The notes: generated by a model from the letters alone, not told the origin. 14,550 nucleotides of DNA from Nevskiales bacterium (GCA_022616655.1 JAKEEJ010000063.1:1-14550), one strand, 5' to 3'. Shown: positions 1-6,985, counted from the stretch's first letter. Numbers and translations: made by a program.

Positions 1-29
1 GGGGCACTTTAACGTCGGCGGTGGCCGCC

Positions 30-125
30 TCAGTAACAACAGGGCTGAGTTTTGTTACTGATCCGGCCGGCAAACAGTGCGCCGCCGTGTCAAATCGGCA
101 ATGCGTACCGGCCGGATCAGTAATA
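30..125. repeat. Overlapping inverted repeats upstream of lepA
   Basis: The non-coding leader before lepA holds two stems that share bases and so cannot form together. Stem A pairs 30-39 (TCAGTAACAA) with 52-61, perfect over 10 bp with a 12-nt loop. Stem B pairs 53-70 with 108-125: 16 perfect pairs (55-70 with 108-123) plus one G-U and one T-A pair at the base, around a 37-nt loop. The word TCAGTAA also recurs directly at 30 and 117. No T-run follows stem B, so it is not a standard intrinsic terminator. It could be a dispersed repeat or a leader structure; the sequence alone does not decide. The in-frame TAA at 10-12 might end an upstream gene, but too little is visible to say. Confidence 0.6.
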
Positions 126-172
126 CGGCCCGAAGCCCTATACTGGCGCGCCTTTTCGTAGGCGTCGCCTCG

Positions 173-1975
173 ATGCAACAATCCCACATCCGAAATTTTT
201 CCATCATCGCGCACATTGACCACGGCAAATCCACGCTGGCCGACCGGTTCATCCAGCAGTGCGGAGGACTGGAAGAGCGCGAGATGACCGAACAGGTGCT
301 CGACAATAATCCGATCGAGCGCGAGCGCGGCATCACCATCAAGGCACAGGCGGTTTCGCTCCACTACACCGCCCGTGACGGACAGACGTACCGGTTCAAT
401 CTGATGGACACCCCGGGACACGTGGATTTTTCGTACGAGGTGTCACGCTCTCTGGCCGCTTGCGAAGGTGCGCTGCTGGTCGTGGACGCGTCACAGGGGG
501 TCGAAGCCCAGACCGTGGCCAACTGCTACACGGCGCTCGAGCAGAAACTCGAAGTACTGCCGGTATTGAACAAAATTGATCTGCAGAACGCCGAACCCGA
601 GCGCGTGGCCGGTGAAATCGAAGAAATCATCGGCCTGGAAGCGCGCCATGCGCTCCGGATCTCCGCCAGGACCGGCGCCGGTGTGGCCGAGGTCCTGGAG
701 GCGATCGTGCAGCGCATGCCGCCACCGCGTGGCGATGCCGCCGCTCCCCTTCAGGCGCTCATTGTGGATTCCTGGTTCGACAACTACCTCGGAGTCGTGT
801 CGCTGGTGCGGGTGGTCAGCGGTTCGATCGGCCGCGGTCAGCGTCTTCGCGTTCTGAGCACCGGCCGCGATTACGAGGTGACGATGCTCGGCGTGCACAC
901 GCCCAAGCGCGTGGCCCGCGAGACGCTGGCCACGGGCGAGGTCGGCTTTGTGGTGGCGGGCATCAAGGAAATTGACGGTGCACCCGTCGGCGACACGTTG
1001 ACCGACGCCCAGCGGCCCTGCGCCGAACGTCTGCCGGGTTTCCGGCAGGTGCCGCCACGGGTGTTTGCGGGTCTGTTTCCGGTGTCCTCGGACGATTTCG
1101 AGAATCTGCGTGAGGCGCTGCACAAGCTGCGGCTCAACGACGCGGCGCTGCAGTTCGAACCGGAGAATTCCGCGGCACTGGGGTTTGGGTTCCGCTGCGG
1201 CTTTCTCGGCCTGCTGCACATGGAAATCGTGCAGGAACGGCTGGAGCGCGAATACGGCCTGAACCTGATCACCACGGCGCCCTCGGTGGTGTACGAAGCG
1301 CTGATGACCACCGGCGAGGTGCGTACGATTGAAAACCCCGCCGAGCTGCCGGACGCGGGACAGTACCGGGAACTGCGCGAACCGATCATCCTGGCGCGCA
1401 TCCTCATGCCGCAGGAGTGTGTCGGGCCGGTGATGCAGCTGTGCATGGAGAAGCGCGGCGTGCAGAAGAACCTGCACTACCACGGCCGGCAGGTGCAAAT
1501 GGAGGCGGAAATGCCCCTGGCCGAGGTGGTGCTCGATTTTTTTGATCGGCTCAAAAGCGTGTCGCGCGGCTATGCCAGCTTCGAATACGAGCTCGTGCGT
1601 TTCCAGGCCTCGGATCTGGTCCGGCTGGACGTGTTGGTCAACGGCGACCGGGTGGACGCGCTGGCTTCCATCGTCCACCGCGAGGCCGCCTATAATTGCG
1701 GGCGCGACCTGTGCGAACGCATGCAGGACGTGATCCACCGGCAGATGTTCGACGTGGCCATTCAGGCCGCCATCGGCTCCAAAATCATTGCCCGTACCAC
1801 GGTCAAGGCGCTGCGTAAAAATGTCATCGCCAAATGCTATGGCGGCGACGTGTCACGCAAACGCAAACTGCTGGATCGGCAGAAAGAAGGCAAGAAGCGC
1901 ATGAAACAGATCGGTACGGTGGAAATTCCCCAGGAAGCCTTCATGGCCGTGCTGGGCATGGCAAGAAAGAAATGA
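173..1975 (+). CDS. lepA: Elongation factor 4 (LepA), ribosome back-translocase GTPase
   Basis: LepA is a cytoplasmic translational GTPase that binds the ribosome and affects initiation and elongation, notably under ionic stress. The product is 600 aa, against 599 in E. coli. It shows the GTP-binding P-loop AHIDHGKS (residues 13-20), the switch I region ERERGITIK (about 49-57), DTPGH (79-83) and NKID (133-136). The family-specific C-terminal part follows, with [14 protein letters not shown] and [11 protein letters not shown] near the end. An upstream in-frame ATG at 77 would add 32 residues. I chose 173 because [20 protein letters not shown] matches the normal LepA N-terminus and the extra part would be translated from the inverted-repeat leader. 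No strong Shine-Dalgarno is visible before 173. Gene order lepA-lepB-DUF4845-rnc-era is standard for gammaproteobacteria. Confidence 0.98.
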   Translation: MQQSHIRNFSIIAHIDHGKSTLADRFIQQCGGLEEREMTEQVLDNNPIERERGITIKAQAVSLHYTARDGQTYRFNLMDTPGHVDFSYEVSRSLAACEGALLVVDASQGVEAQTVANCYTALEQKLEVLPVLNKIDLQNAEPERVAGEIEEIIGLEARHALRISARTGAGVAEVLEAIVQRMPPPRGDAAAPLQALIVDSWFDNYLGVVSLVRVVSGSIGRGQRLRVLSTGRDYEVTMLGVHTPKRVARETLATGEVGFVVAGIKEIDGAPVGDTLTDAQRPCAERLPGFRQVPPRVFAGLFPVSSDDFENLREALHKLRLNDAALQFEPENSAALGFGFRCGFLGLLHMEIVQERLEREYGLNLITTAPSVVYEALMTTGEVRTIENPAELPDAGQYRELREPIILARILMPQECVGPVMQLCMEKRGVQKNLHYHGRQVQMEAEMPLAEVVLDFFDRLKSVSRGYASFEYELVRFQASDLVRLDVLVNGDRVDALASIVHREAAYNCGRDLCERMQDVIHRQMFDVAIQAAIGSKIIARTTVKALRKNVIAKCYGGDVSRKRKLLDRQKEGKKRMKQIGTVEIPQEAFMAVLGMARKK

Positions 1976-1979
1976 TGTT

Positions 1980-2068
1980 TCGCGCAGAGAACGCTGAGAG
2001 CGCCAGGAAAGAAAACATTTACATTATTTTTACTTTGCGTCCCTGGCGTTCTTTGCGCGAGCTTTTTT
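1980..2068. repeat. 9-bp-period palindromic repeat with T-run between lepA and lepB
   Basis: The left arm contains three degenerate nonamers: GCAGAGAAC (1984-1992), GCTGAGAGC (1993-2001) and GCCAGGAAA (2002-2010). The right arm has three matching inverse nonamers: CTTTGCGTC (2033-2041), CCTGGCGTT (2042-2050) and CTTTGCGCG (2051-2059). The outer 14 bases (1981-1994 with 2046-2059) pair completely with one G-U, and the inner part pairs imperfectly around an A/T-rich loop. Six T residues (2063-2068) follow the stem almost directly, so it could act as an intrinsic terminator or attenuator within the operon. Similar GCAGAGAACGC-type repeats are, from memory, scattered in many proteobacterial genomes. 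It begins just after the lepA stop. Confidence 0.75.
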
Positions 2069-2079
2069 GAGGTTCTTTG

Positions 2080-2871
2080 ATGACTGACATTGACGTTGAT
2101 TTCGCAGTAATCCTGAGCCTGCTCACGGCGGTCACCGGAGTCGTGTGGGCCCTGGACAAAGTCTGGCTGGGGCCGGCGCGTCGTGCGCTCCAGACGTCCG
2201 GGCAGCCGGACAAACCCAACAGTGCAATCGAGTTCTGCCGCTCGTTCTTCCCGGTCATTCTGCTGGTGTGGCTGCTGCGTTCGTTTCTGGCCGAACCGTT
2301 TCGCATTCCGTCCGGTTCCATGATCCCGACGCTGCTGGTTGGCGATTTCATCCTGGTCAACAAGTTTGCCTACGGCCTGCGGGATCCGGTCTTCCACAAA
2401 ACCCTGGTGCCTCTGGGTGCGCCCCGGCGCGGCGACGTGGCGGTATTCCGTTTCCCGCTCGATCCCAGCAAGGACTTCATCAAACGGATCATCGGTCTGC
2501 CGGGAGACCGTGTTGCCTACCGCAGCAAACAGCTCCAGCTTAACGGTGAGCCGATCCCGCTTGAAGCGGACGGCGTCTACGCGGCACTCGGTTCCCTGCG
2601 CGGCGTGATGTACCGTTTCCGCGAAAACCTGGGGCCTGTGCAGCACCCGGTCCTTGTGGATCCGGCGCGCCCGGCCGATGACTTTGAATTCGAGGTGCCC
2701 GCCGGCCAGTATTTCGTGATGGGCGACAACCGCGACGGCAGCGACGACAGCCGGCGCTGGGGCACGGTGCCCGAGCGCAATCTGGTCGGCCGTGCTTTCT
2801 TCATCTGGATGAGCTGGGACGGCAGCCGCCTGCGTCCGCACTGGTCGCGCATTGGCCTGCACATTGACTAG
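2080..2871 (+). CDS. lepB: Signal peptidase I (leader peptidase LepB)
   Basis: LepB is an inner-membrane serine protease that removes signal peptides from Sec- and Tat-exported proteins. The 263-aa product has two N-terminal hydrophobic segments (about residues 8-25 and 55-71) and then the periplasmic catalytic domain. The nucleophile lies in PSGSMIPTL (Ser80), and the general-base lysine in KDFIKRIIGLPGD (Lys135). The conserved box GDNRDGSDDSR is at 215-225. It is somewhat shorter than E. coli LepB (324 aa), as is common outside the enterics. A TTG at 2077 is immediately upstream, but ATG 2080 is preferred because GAGG (2069-2072) lies seven bases before it. That ribosome-binding site directly follows the T-run of the upstream palindrome, so the repeat probably influences lepB expression. 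Confidence 0.97.
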   Translation: MTDIDVDFAVILSLLTAVTGVVWALDKVWLGPARRALQTSGQPDKPNSAIEFCRSFFPVILLVWLLRSFLAEPFRIPSGSMIPTLLVGDFILVNKFAYGLRDPVFHKTLVPLGAPRRGDVAVFRFPLDPSKDFIKRIIGLPGDRVAYRSKQLQLNGEPIPLEADGVYAALGSLRGVMYRFRENLGPVQHPVLVDPARPADDFEFEVPAGQYFVMGDNRDGSDDSRRWGTVPERNLVGRAFFIWMSWDGSRLRPHWSRIGLHID

Positions 2872-2932
2872 CGTGGCGGGGTCTGCTCAAAATCCCCCAC
2901 CCCCGATGAACACGCTCCTGAGGAACAGACGC

Positions 2933-3319
2933 ATGCAATATCCAAGTCAACAACGCGGTCTCGGCTTGTGGGGCTGGATTTTTGTGCTCGGGGTGATCGG
3001 GGGCGTGACGCTCGTCGCGCTCCGGCTCGTCCCGTTCTATTTCAACGAACTGGCCATCATGAAATCGGTGCGCACCGTGGCGCAGAATCCCGGCAACAGC
3101 CAGCTGTCGGCGCAGGAGCTGCGCAAGATCCTCCAGAAACACTGGTCCATTGAGGGCATCACCACCCTCCGGGTTGACGAGATCCGGGTCGCCTCGACCG
3201 CCAACGGCCGTGTTGTGAGTTACGACTACGAGGTGCGCGCGCCTCTGCTCTACAACCTCTCCATCGTGGCGCACTTCCAGAACGAGTTTCTCCTGAAGGG
3301 CGGTGGTCCCGCGGAGTGA
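2933..3319 (+). CDS. DUF4845 family single-pass membrane protein
   Basis: The 128-aa product has one clear transmembrane segment (about residues 11-30, LWGWIFVLGVIGGVTLVALR). A small soluble domain follows, with FYFNELAIMKSV, an ELRKILQKHWSIEGI segment and a beta-rich C-terminus (VVSYDYEVRAPLLYNLSIVAHF). The sequence and its place between lepB and rnc match the DUF4845 family of uncharacterised proteins in this conserved gammaproteobacterial cluster; its biochemical role is unknown. Start codons at 2852 and 2906 are in frame. I chose ATG 2933 because GAGGA (2920-2924) sits eight bases upstream and family members begin shortly before the QRG-rich membrane segment. Its stop overlaps the rnc start (GTGA at 3316-3319), which implies translational coupling. 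A link to LepB function is only an inference from position. Confidence 0.88.
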   Translation: MQYPSQQRGLGLWGWIFVLGVIGGVTLVALRLVPFYFNELAIMKSVRTVAQNPGNSQLSAQELRKILQKHWSIEGITTLRVDEIRVASTANGRVVSYDYEVRAPLLYNLSIVAHFQNEFLLKGGGPAE

Positions 3320-3999
3320 CTTTCCGCGAGGGGCTGGAGCCGGTTGCGCAACGTCTGGGATACACGTTCCGTGATCCCGCGCTGCTGGCGCAGGCCCTGA
3401 CCCACCGTTCCGCGTCCGCTGTCAACAACGAGCGCCTGGAGTTTCTCGGCGATGCCGTGATCAATCTCGTGATCGGAGAGGCGCTGTTTCACGCTCGGCC
3501 CGATGCAGAAGAGGGCGATCTGTCACGCCTGCGGGCCAGCCTGGTGTGCGAGACCGCGCTGGCCGGTCTGGCCGAGCGCTTGCAGTTGGGGGACGCCCTG
3601 ATCATGGGCAGTGGCGAGATGAAGAGCGGCGGCTTTCGTCGCCACTCGATTCTGGCCGACGCGCTGGAAGCAGTGCTGGGCGCGGTTTATCTGGACGGCG
3701 GGTTTGCACCCGCGATGGACGTGGGGCGGCGTCTGTTCGAAGAGCGGCTGGCGCAGCTGCCCGACGCGGCACAACTGAAAGATGCCAAAACGCGCCTCCA
3801 GGAATTCCTGCAGGCGCACGGTCGGCCCTGTCCGGTTTACGAACTGCAGGCCTCCGCGGGACCGGCCCACCGACAGCGGTTTACCCTCCGGTGCCATCTG
3901 TCCGACGGTGACGAGGAGACGCAGGGGCAGGGTGTCAGCCGCAAGCAGGCCGAACAGGCCGCCGCCGAGAAAATGCTCAAGCACCTGTTGAGAACGTAA
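3316..3999 (+). CDS. rnc: Ribonuclease III (double-stranded RNA endonuclease)
   Basis: RNase III is a cytoplasmic, Mg-dependent, homodimeric endonuclease. It matures ribosomal RNA precursors and cuts structured mRNAs and antisense duplexes. The 227-aa protein is the usual length (E. coli 226). The catalytic domain carries the signature NERLEFLGDAV, with Glu42 and Asp46, and the distal acidic pair Asp115 and Glu118 in ILADALEAVLGAVYLDGG. A C-terminal double-stranded RNA-binding domain (about residues 155-225) ends in GVSRKQAEQAAAEKMLKHL. The GTG start overlaps the DUF4845 stop by four bases and has no well-placed Shine-Dalgarno, so it is probably translated by coupling. As RNase III cuts long stems, the palindromes at neighbouring junctions in this operon transcript are possible substrates; that is inference. 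Confidence 0.98.
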   Translation: MTFREGLEPVAQRLGYTFRDPALLAQALTHRSASAVNNERLEFLGDAVINLVIGEALFHARPDAEEGDLSRLRASLVCETALAGLAERLQLGDALIMGSGEMKSGGFRRHSILADALEAVLGAVYLDGGFAPAMDVGRRLFEERLAQLPDAAQLKDAKTRLQEFLQAHGRPCPVYELQASAGPAHRQRFTLRCHLSDGDEETQGQGVSRKQAEQAAAEKMLKHLLRT

Positions 4000-4027
4000 G
4001 GAGTGAGACGTGAGGAGTGAGGAGAAA
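3998..4027 (+). repeat. 7-bp-period tandem repeat holding a ribosome-binding site (rnc/era junction)
   Basis: Immediately after the rnc stop codon there are three and a half head-to-tail heptads: GGAGTGA (4000-4006), GACGTGA (4007-4013), GGAGTGA (4014-4020) and GGAGAAA (4021-4027). The first heptad together with the rnc stop makes AAGGAG (3998-4003), a near-ideal Shine-Dalgarno six bases before an in-frame GTG at 4010, itself inside the second heptad. The short repeat therefore seems to supply both signals for a longer era product. I recall similar GTGAGGAGTGAG runs elsewhere in proteobacterial genomes but cannot check here. Confidence 0.6.
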
Positions 4028-4957
4028 AGACAAAATCGGAGGGCGGATCATTTCCCGTCCCCCGTTTTTAGCATGCGCTGTGGCATGGTGGCGGTTGTGG
4101 GCCGGCCCAACGTCGGAAAATCCTCTCTGGTGAATGCGTTGGTCGGGCGCAAGGTCAGTATCGTCACGCGCAAACCCCAGACCACCCGGCATTGCATCCA
4201 GGGTGTGGTGCACCGCCCCGAAGGTCAGATGGTGCTGGTGGATACGCCGGGCCTGCACCACAAGTCGGAGCATGCGCTCAACCGTTATCTCAACGACACG
4301 GCCGCGGCCGGCCTGCGTGGCGCAGACCTGGTTCTGTTCGTGGTGGAAGCCGGCGTCTGGAAAGCCGAGGACGAATCGGTGCTGCGGCGGCTGGCCGCCG
4401 TGGCCGCGCCGGTGGCGCTCGTCATCAACAAGGTAGACCGGCTTTCGGATCGAAAACGGCTGCTGCCGGAGATTAAAGCCCACGCACAGCGTCGTGATTA
4501 TGCGTTCATCCTTCCAGCCTCGGCCGTCAAGCGCGACAACCTGGAAGCCCTGTTGCGAGAGCTTTTCCCGCGTTTGCCCGAAGGCCCGCCGCTGTATCCC
4601 GAGGACCGGGTCGAGGGATACGATCCGTCCTTCGCGCTGGCCGAACTGGTACGCGAGAAATTGATGCAGCGTCTGCGCCAGGAACTGCCTTACGCGCTGA
4701 CCGTGCAGATCGAGCATCTCAAACGCGAAGAAAAAATCACGCGGATTGAGGCGGTGATCTGGGTGGAGCGTGAAAGCCAGAAGGCCATCGTTATCGGTCA
4801 GAAGGGACAGGGGCTCAAAGAAGTGGGCAGCGCCGCCCGCCGTGAAATGGAACGGCGGCTGGGACGACCGGTATTCCTCAAACTCTGGGTGCGCTGCGCG
4901 GAGGACTGGACCGACGACCCGCAGGCCCTGAAGCGTTTTGGATACTCTGCTCCATGA
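4010..4957 (+). CDS. era: GTPase Era (16S rRNA-binding, 30S assembly)
   Basis: Era is a GTPase that binds the 3' end of 16S rRNA and licenses maturation of the small ribosomal subunit at the inner-membrane face. From GTG 4010 it is 315 aa (E. coli 301). It has the P-loop GRPNVGKS (31-38), the G2 segment TTR (58-60), DTPG (78-81) and NKVD (140-143). A C-terminal KH domain contains the RNA-binding loop VIGQKGQGLKEVG. The conserved protein starts near MRCGMVAVVGRPNVG, with an ATG at 4073 that would give 294 aa, but no Shine-Dalgarno precedes that ATG. GTG 4010 has AAGGAG at ideal spacing, so I give the longer form. Its first 21 residues come from the heptad repeat and adjoining sequence and are probably dispensable. 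The stop overlaps the recO start (ATGA at 4954). Confidence 0.95.
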   Translation: MRSEEKRQNRRADHFPSPVFSMRCGMVAVVGRPNVGKSSLVNALVGRKVSIVTRKPQTTRHCIQGVVHRPEGQMVLVDTPGLHHKSEHALNRYLNDTAAAGLRGADLVLFVVEAGVWKAEDESVLRRLAAVAAPVALVINKVDRLSDRKRLLPEIKAHAQRRDYAFILPASAVKRDNLEALLRELFPRLPEGPPLYPEDRVEGYDPSFALAELVREKLMQRLRQELPYALTVQIEHLKREEKITRIEAVIWVERESQKAIVIGQKGQGLKEVGSAARREMERRLGRPVFLKLWVRCAEDWTDDPQALKRFGYSAP

Positions 4958-5679
4958 AGCGTGTGCAGCTGGAGCCGGCCTGGTTGCTGAGTCAGCGGCC
5001 CTACCTGGAAACCGCCGCATTGCTGGAAGTATTTACCGTCAACCATGGCCGCGTCGGACTGGTGGCCCGCAACGTGCGGACCGCAACGTCGAAACGGCGC
5101 GGCGTGTTGCAGCCGTTCCGGAATCTGTTGCTGTCCTGGACCGAGCGTGGCGAACTTGGAACGTTGACGGCCGCCGAAGCCGGGCCTGCGACGATGATCC
5201 TGTCGGGTCAGGAAGTGTTTCTGGGCTGGTATCTCAACGAACTGATGTTGCGTCTGCTGGCACGGCACGATGCTTATCCGCGCCTGTACAGGGACTACGC
5301 CAGCACACTCGAAGCGCTGTCCGGGCCGCGTGCTCCCGCCGCGCTGAGAATCTTCGAAAAACATCTGCTGATGGAACTGGGGTACGGCCTGCACCTGCCC
5401 ACCGATCTGGAACCGGAAGCCTGGTATGACTTCGATGTGGAAGCCGGTCCCCACCGGAGGGAGGCCACCGGTCCGCCGGGGTACCGGGGCTCGAGCTTGC
5501 TGGCCCTGGCTGAAGAAAAACTGGTGACGGTGGACAGCCTGCGCGACGCCAGACGGCTGCTGCGTACGGCGCTGGCCTCGCATCTGACCGGTCGCGAGCT
5601 GCAAACGCCCGGGTTGCTGCGCACAGTGCGCGCTGCAACAGGGGACCGGGGTCGGGAGTCGGGGGTCGGGCAAAAATGA
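4954..5679 (+). CDS. recO: DNA repair protein RecO
   Basis: RecO works with RecR, and in the RecF pathway with RecF. It loads RecA on SSB-coated single-stranded DNA and anneals complementary strands during gap repair. The 241-aa product (E. coli 242) starts with an N-terminal OB-fold region, where RPYLETAALLEVFTVNHGRVGLVARNVR matches the family. A helical C-terminal domain follows, including YLNELMLRLLARHDAYPRLYRDY and IFEKHLLMELGY. No zinc-binding cysteine cluster is seen, as in the E. coli type. ATG 4954 overlaps the era stop. The last dozen residues (GDRGRESGVGQK) are encoded by the left arm of the recO/pdxJ palindrome, so this C-terminus is probably repeat-derived rather than conserved. 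The stop overlaps the pdxJ start. Confidence 0.95.
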   Translation: MKRVQLEPAWLLSQRPYLETAALLEVFTVNHGRVGLVARNVRTATSKRRGVLQPFRNLLLSWTERGELGTLTAAEAGPATMILSGQEVFLGWYLNELMLRLLARHDAYPRLYRDYASTLEALSGPRAPAALRIFEKHLLMELGYGLHLPTDLEPEAWYDFDVEAGPHRREATGPPGYRGSSLLALAEEKLVTVDSLRDARRLLRTALASHLTGRELQTPGLLRTVRAATGDRGRESGVGQK

Positions 5680-5719
5680 AACACGCTTCTCCGACTCCCG
5701 ACTCTCGACTCCCGACCCC
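5648..5719. repeat. 7-bp-period palindrome across the recO/pdxJ start-stop overlap
   Basis: Bases 5648-5670 and 5697-5719 are complementary over 23 positions, with 21 Watson-Crick pairs and two G-U pairs in RNA. Both arms are built of degenerate heptads: GGTCGGG and AGTCGGG on the left, CCGACTC, TCGACTC and CCGACCC on the right. The 26-nt loop (5671-5696) contains the ATGA where recO stops and pdxJ starts. Both arms are coding: the left encodes the RecO C-terminus and the right the PdxJ N-terminus. In mRNA the stem would be very stable and would flank the pdxJ initiation codon. Confidence 0.85.
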
Positions 5720-6458
5720 CATTCGTCTGGGTGTCAACGTGGATCATGTCGCGACCGTGCGCCAGGCGCGCGGCACCGCGTATCCCGATCCGGTGGAAGC
5801 CGGCCGCTTGGCGGCGGGGGCGGGTGCCGACAGCCTCACGCTGCACCTGCGCGAAGATCGTCGTCACATCCAGGAACACGACGTGGCGCGCCTGATGAAA
5901 CAAACCCCGGTGCCGGTCAATCTGGAAATGGCGGCCACGGAACCGATGCTGCGGCTGGCGGCCAAAGCCCGGCCGCCCTGCTGTTGCCTGGTGCCCGAGC
6001 GGCGCCGGGAATTGACCACCGAAGGCGGTTTGGACGTTGCGTCCCAGGTTCAGAAAATTACCGCCGCCTGCCGGCGTTTGCGCAACGCCGGCATCACCGT
6101 GGCCCTGTTTGTGGATCCCGAACCGCATCAGCTCGCCGCGGCGCGGCAGACCGGTGCGCCGCATCTGGAAATTCACACCGGCCGTTACGCCGATGCCCGC
6201 AGCATCACGGCACGCACAGCCGAACTGAAGCGCATCGCGCGGTTCGCACGCGCGGCGCAACAGGCCGGCTTTGAAGTGCACGCCGGCCACGGCCTGAACC
6301 TGGATAATGTCGGTCCGATTGCCGCCATTCCGGAAATCGTGGAACTGAACATCGGCCACAGCATCGTCGCGCGGGCGCTCTACCTGGGATTCCCCGCAGC
6401 GGTCCGCGAAATGCGCCGCGCCATGACCGCGGCGCGGACCCGTGGCAGGCCCCCATGA
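5676..6458 (+). CDS. pdxJ: Pyridoxine 5'-phosphate synthase (PdxJ)
   Basis: PdxJ is a cytoplasmic TIM-barrel enzyme that condenses 1-deoxyxylulose 5-phosphate with 3-amino-2-oxopropyl phosphate to pyridoxine 5'-phosphate, in the deoxyxylulose-dependent vitamin B6 pathway. Conserved stretches are LGVNVDHVATVRQARGTAYP (18-37), HLREDRRHI (57-65), CCLVPERR, TTEGGLDV, EIHTGRYADA, HAGHGLN and ELNIGHSIVARAL. The product is 260 aa, longer than E. coli PdxJ (243 aa). The excess is mainly at the N-terminus (MKHASPTPDSRLPTP), which is translated from the right arm of the palindrome. ATG 5676 overlaps the recO stop and lies in the hairpin loop with no clear Shine-Dalgarno. No other ATG or GTG occurs before the conserved LGVNVD, so this start is the only convincing one. 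The end overlaps acpS (ATGA, 6455-6458). Confidence 0.97.
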   Translation: MKHASPTPDSRLPTPIRLGVNVDHVATVRQARGTAYPDPVEAGRLAAGAGADSLTLHLREDRRHIQEHDVARLMKQTPVPVNLEMAATEPMLRLAAKARPPCCCLVPERRRELTTEGGLDVASQVQKITAACRRLRNAGITVALFVDPEPHQLAAARQTGAPHLEIHTGRYADARSITARTAELKRIARFARAAQQAGFEVHAGHGLNLDNVGPIAAIPEIVELNIGHSIVARALYLGFPAAVREMRRAMTAARTRGRPP

Positions 6459-6829
6459 TTTACGGCGTGGGCGTGGATTTTCTGCGCGTCGGACGGATTG
6501 AAAAAATTCACCGGCGGCACGGTGAGCGGCTGGTGCAGCGTCTGTTGCATGGGCGGGAGCGGGCGGCATTCAAAACCGCGCGTCGGCCGGCGCAGTTTCT
6601 GGCCAAGTGCTTTGCCGTCAAGGAGGCTTTTGTGAAGGCGCTCGGCACCGGGTTTCGCGGGGTGGCCCACCGGGAGATCGGGGTGATCCGCAATAAACAG
6701 GGCCGGCCCGAACTGGTATTCAGTGCTGAACTCCGGCGTCGCTTGAAGACGAACCGAATCAAGGCCGCACACGTGTCGCTGTCGGATGAGGACGGACGAG
6801 TCTGTGCAATGGTGGTGCTTGAACGCTAG
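6455..6829 (+). CDS. acpS: Holo-[acyl-carrier-protein] synthase (AcpS)
   Basis: AcpS transfers the 4'-phosphopantetheine arm of coenzyme A to a serine of apo-ACP, activating it for fatty-acid synthesis. The 124-aa protein is the usual size. It shows the N-terminal metal-binding motif GVGVDFLRVGRIEK (Asp8) and the second family motif FAVKEAFVKALGTG (53-66, metal ligand Glu57). HVSLSDEDGRVCAMVVLE at the C-terminus is typical. Many AcpS proteins have GxD followed by I-V-x; here it is VDFLRV, a mild variation. The start overlaps the pdxJ stop by four bases, an arrangement common in gammaproteobacteria. The stop codon TAG (6827-6829) lies in the CTAG at the left edge of the adjacent MITE-like element, so the insertion may have set the present C-terminus. 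Confidence 0.95.
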   Translation: MIYGVGVDFLRVGRIEKIHRRHGERLVQRLLHGRERAAFKTARRPAQFLAKCFAVKEAFVKALGTGFRGVAHREIGVIRNKQGRPELVFSAELRRRLKTNRIKAAHVSLSDEDGRVCAMVVLER

Positions 6830-6968
6830 TGTGGTGTCTCAGAAGTAACGGTTGGCCGTTCATGCTTCGACAGGCTCAGCACGAACGGCCAACGATTTGA
6901 TTCCGTTCGCCCTGAGCCTGTCGAAGGGTGAACGGAATTTGAATAGTCATTTACGGGACACCACACTA
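6827..6968. mobile_element. MITE-like element with TA target duplication (IS630/Tc1-type ends)
   Basis: The acpS-cysM gap is almost filled by a small non-coding element. Flanking TA dinucleotides (6827-6828 and 6967-6968) both sit in CTAG. Between them is about 138 bp with terminal inverted repeats starting GTGTGGTGTC (6829-6838) and ending with its complement (6957-6966). The repeats extend to about 21 bases with 16 matches. Inside are two hairpins: 6851-6861 with 6883-6893, and 6901-6912 with 6926-6937. A 14-base complement links their loop regions (6866-6879 with 6912-6925). IS630-family transposons are known to insert at TA within CTAG, so a non-autonomous relative is the best reading. 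The inner TTCGACAGGCTCAG motif belongs to a repeat type I remember as widely dispersed in bacteria. No transposase is encoded here. Confidence 0.75.
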
Positions 6969-6985
6969 GTCTGAAAATCAACTCT

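Noticed and set aside
139..144. TATACT as a possible -10 box for lepA
   Set aside because: It matches five of six consensus bases, but no acceptable -35 is found 16-18 bases upstream and G+C-rich promoters are hard to judge by eye.
77..172. N-terminal extension of LepA from ATG 77
   Set aside because: The added residues come from the inverted-repeat leader and LepA normally starts just before [14 protein letters not shown].
491..1738. 415-codon open frame on the - strand, opposite lepA
   Set aside because: It is an antisense shadow of a highly conserved gene; it is rich in H, Q and R with no domain.
5295..6569. 424-codon minus-strand frame across recO, pdxJ and acpS
   Set aside because: It lies wholly antisense to three recognisable genes with intact motifs and ATGA overlaps.
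6939..6972. TTGAAT and TAGTCT as a promoter for cysM at the end of the MITE-like element
   Set aside because: The spacing is about 22 bases and the -10 match is poor.
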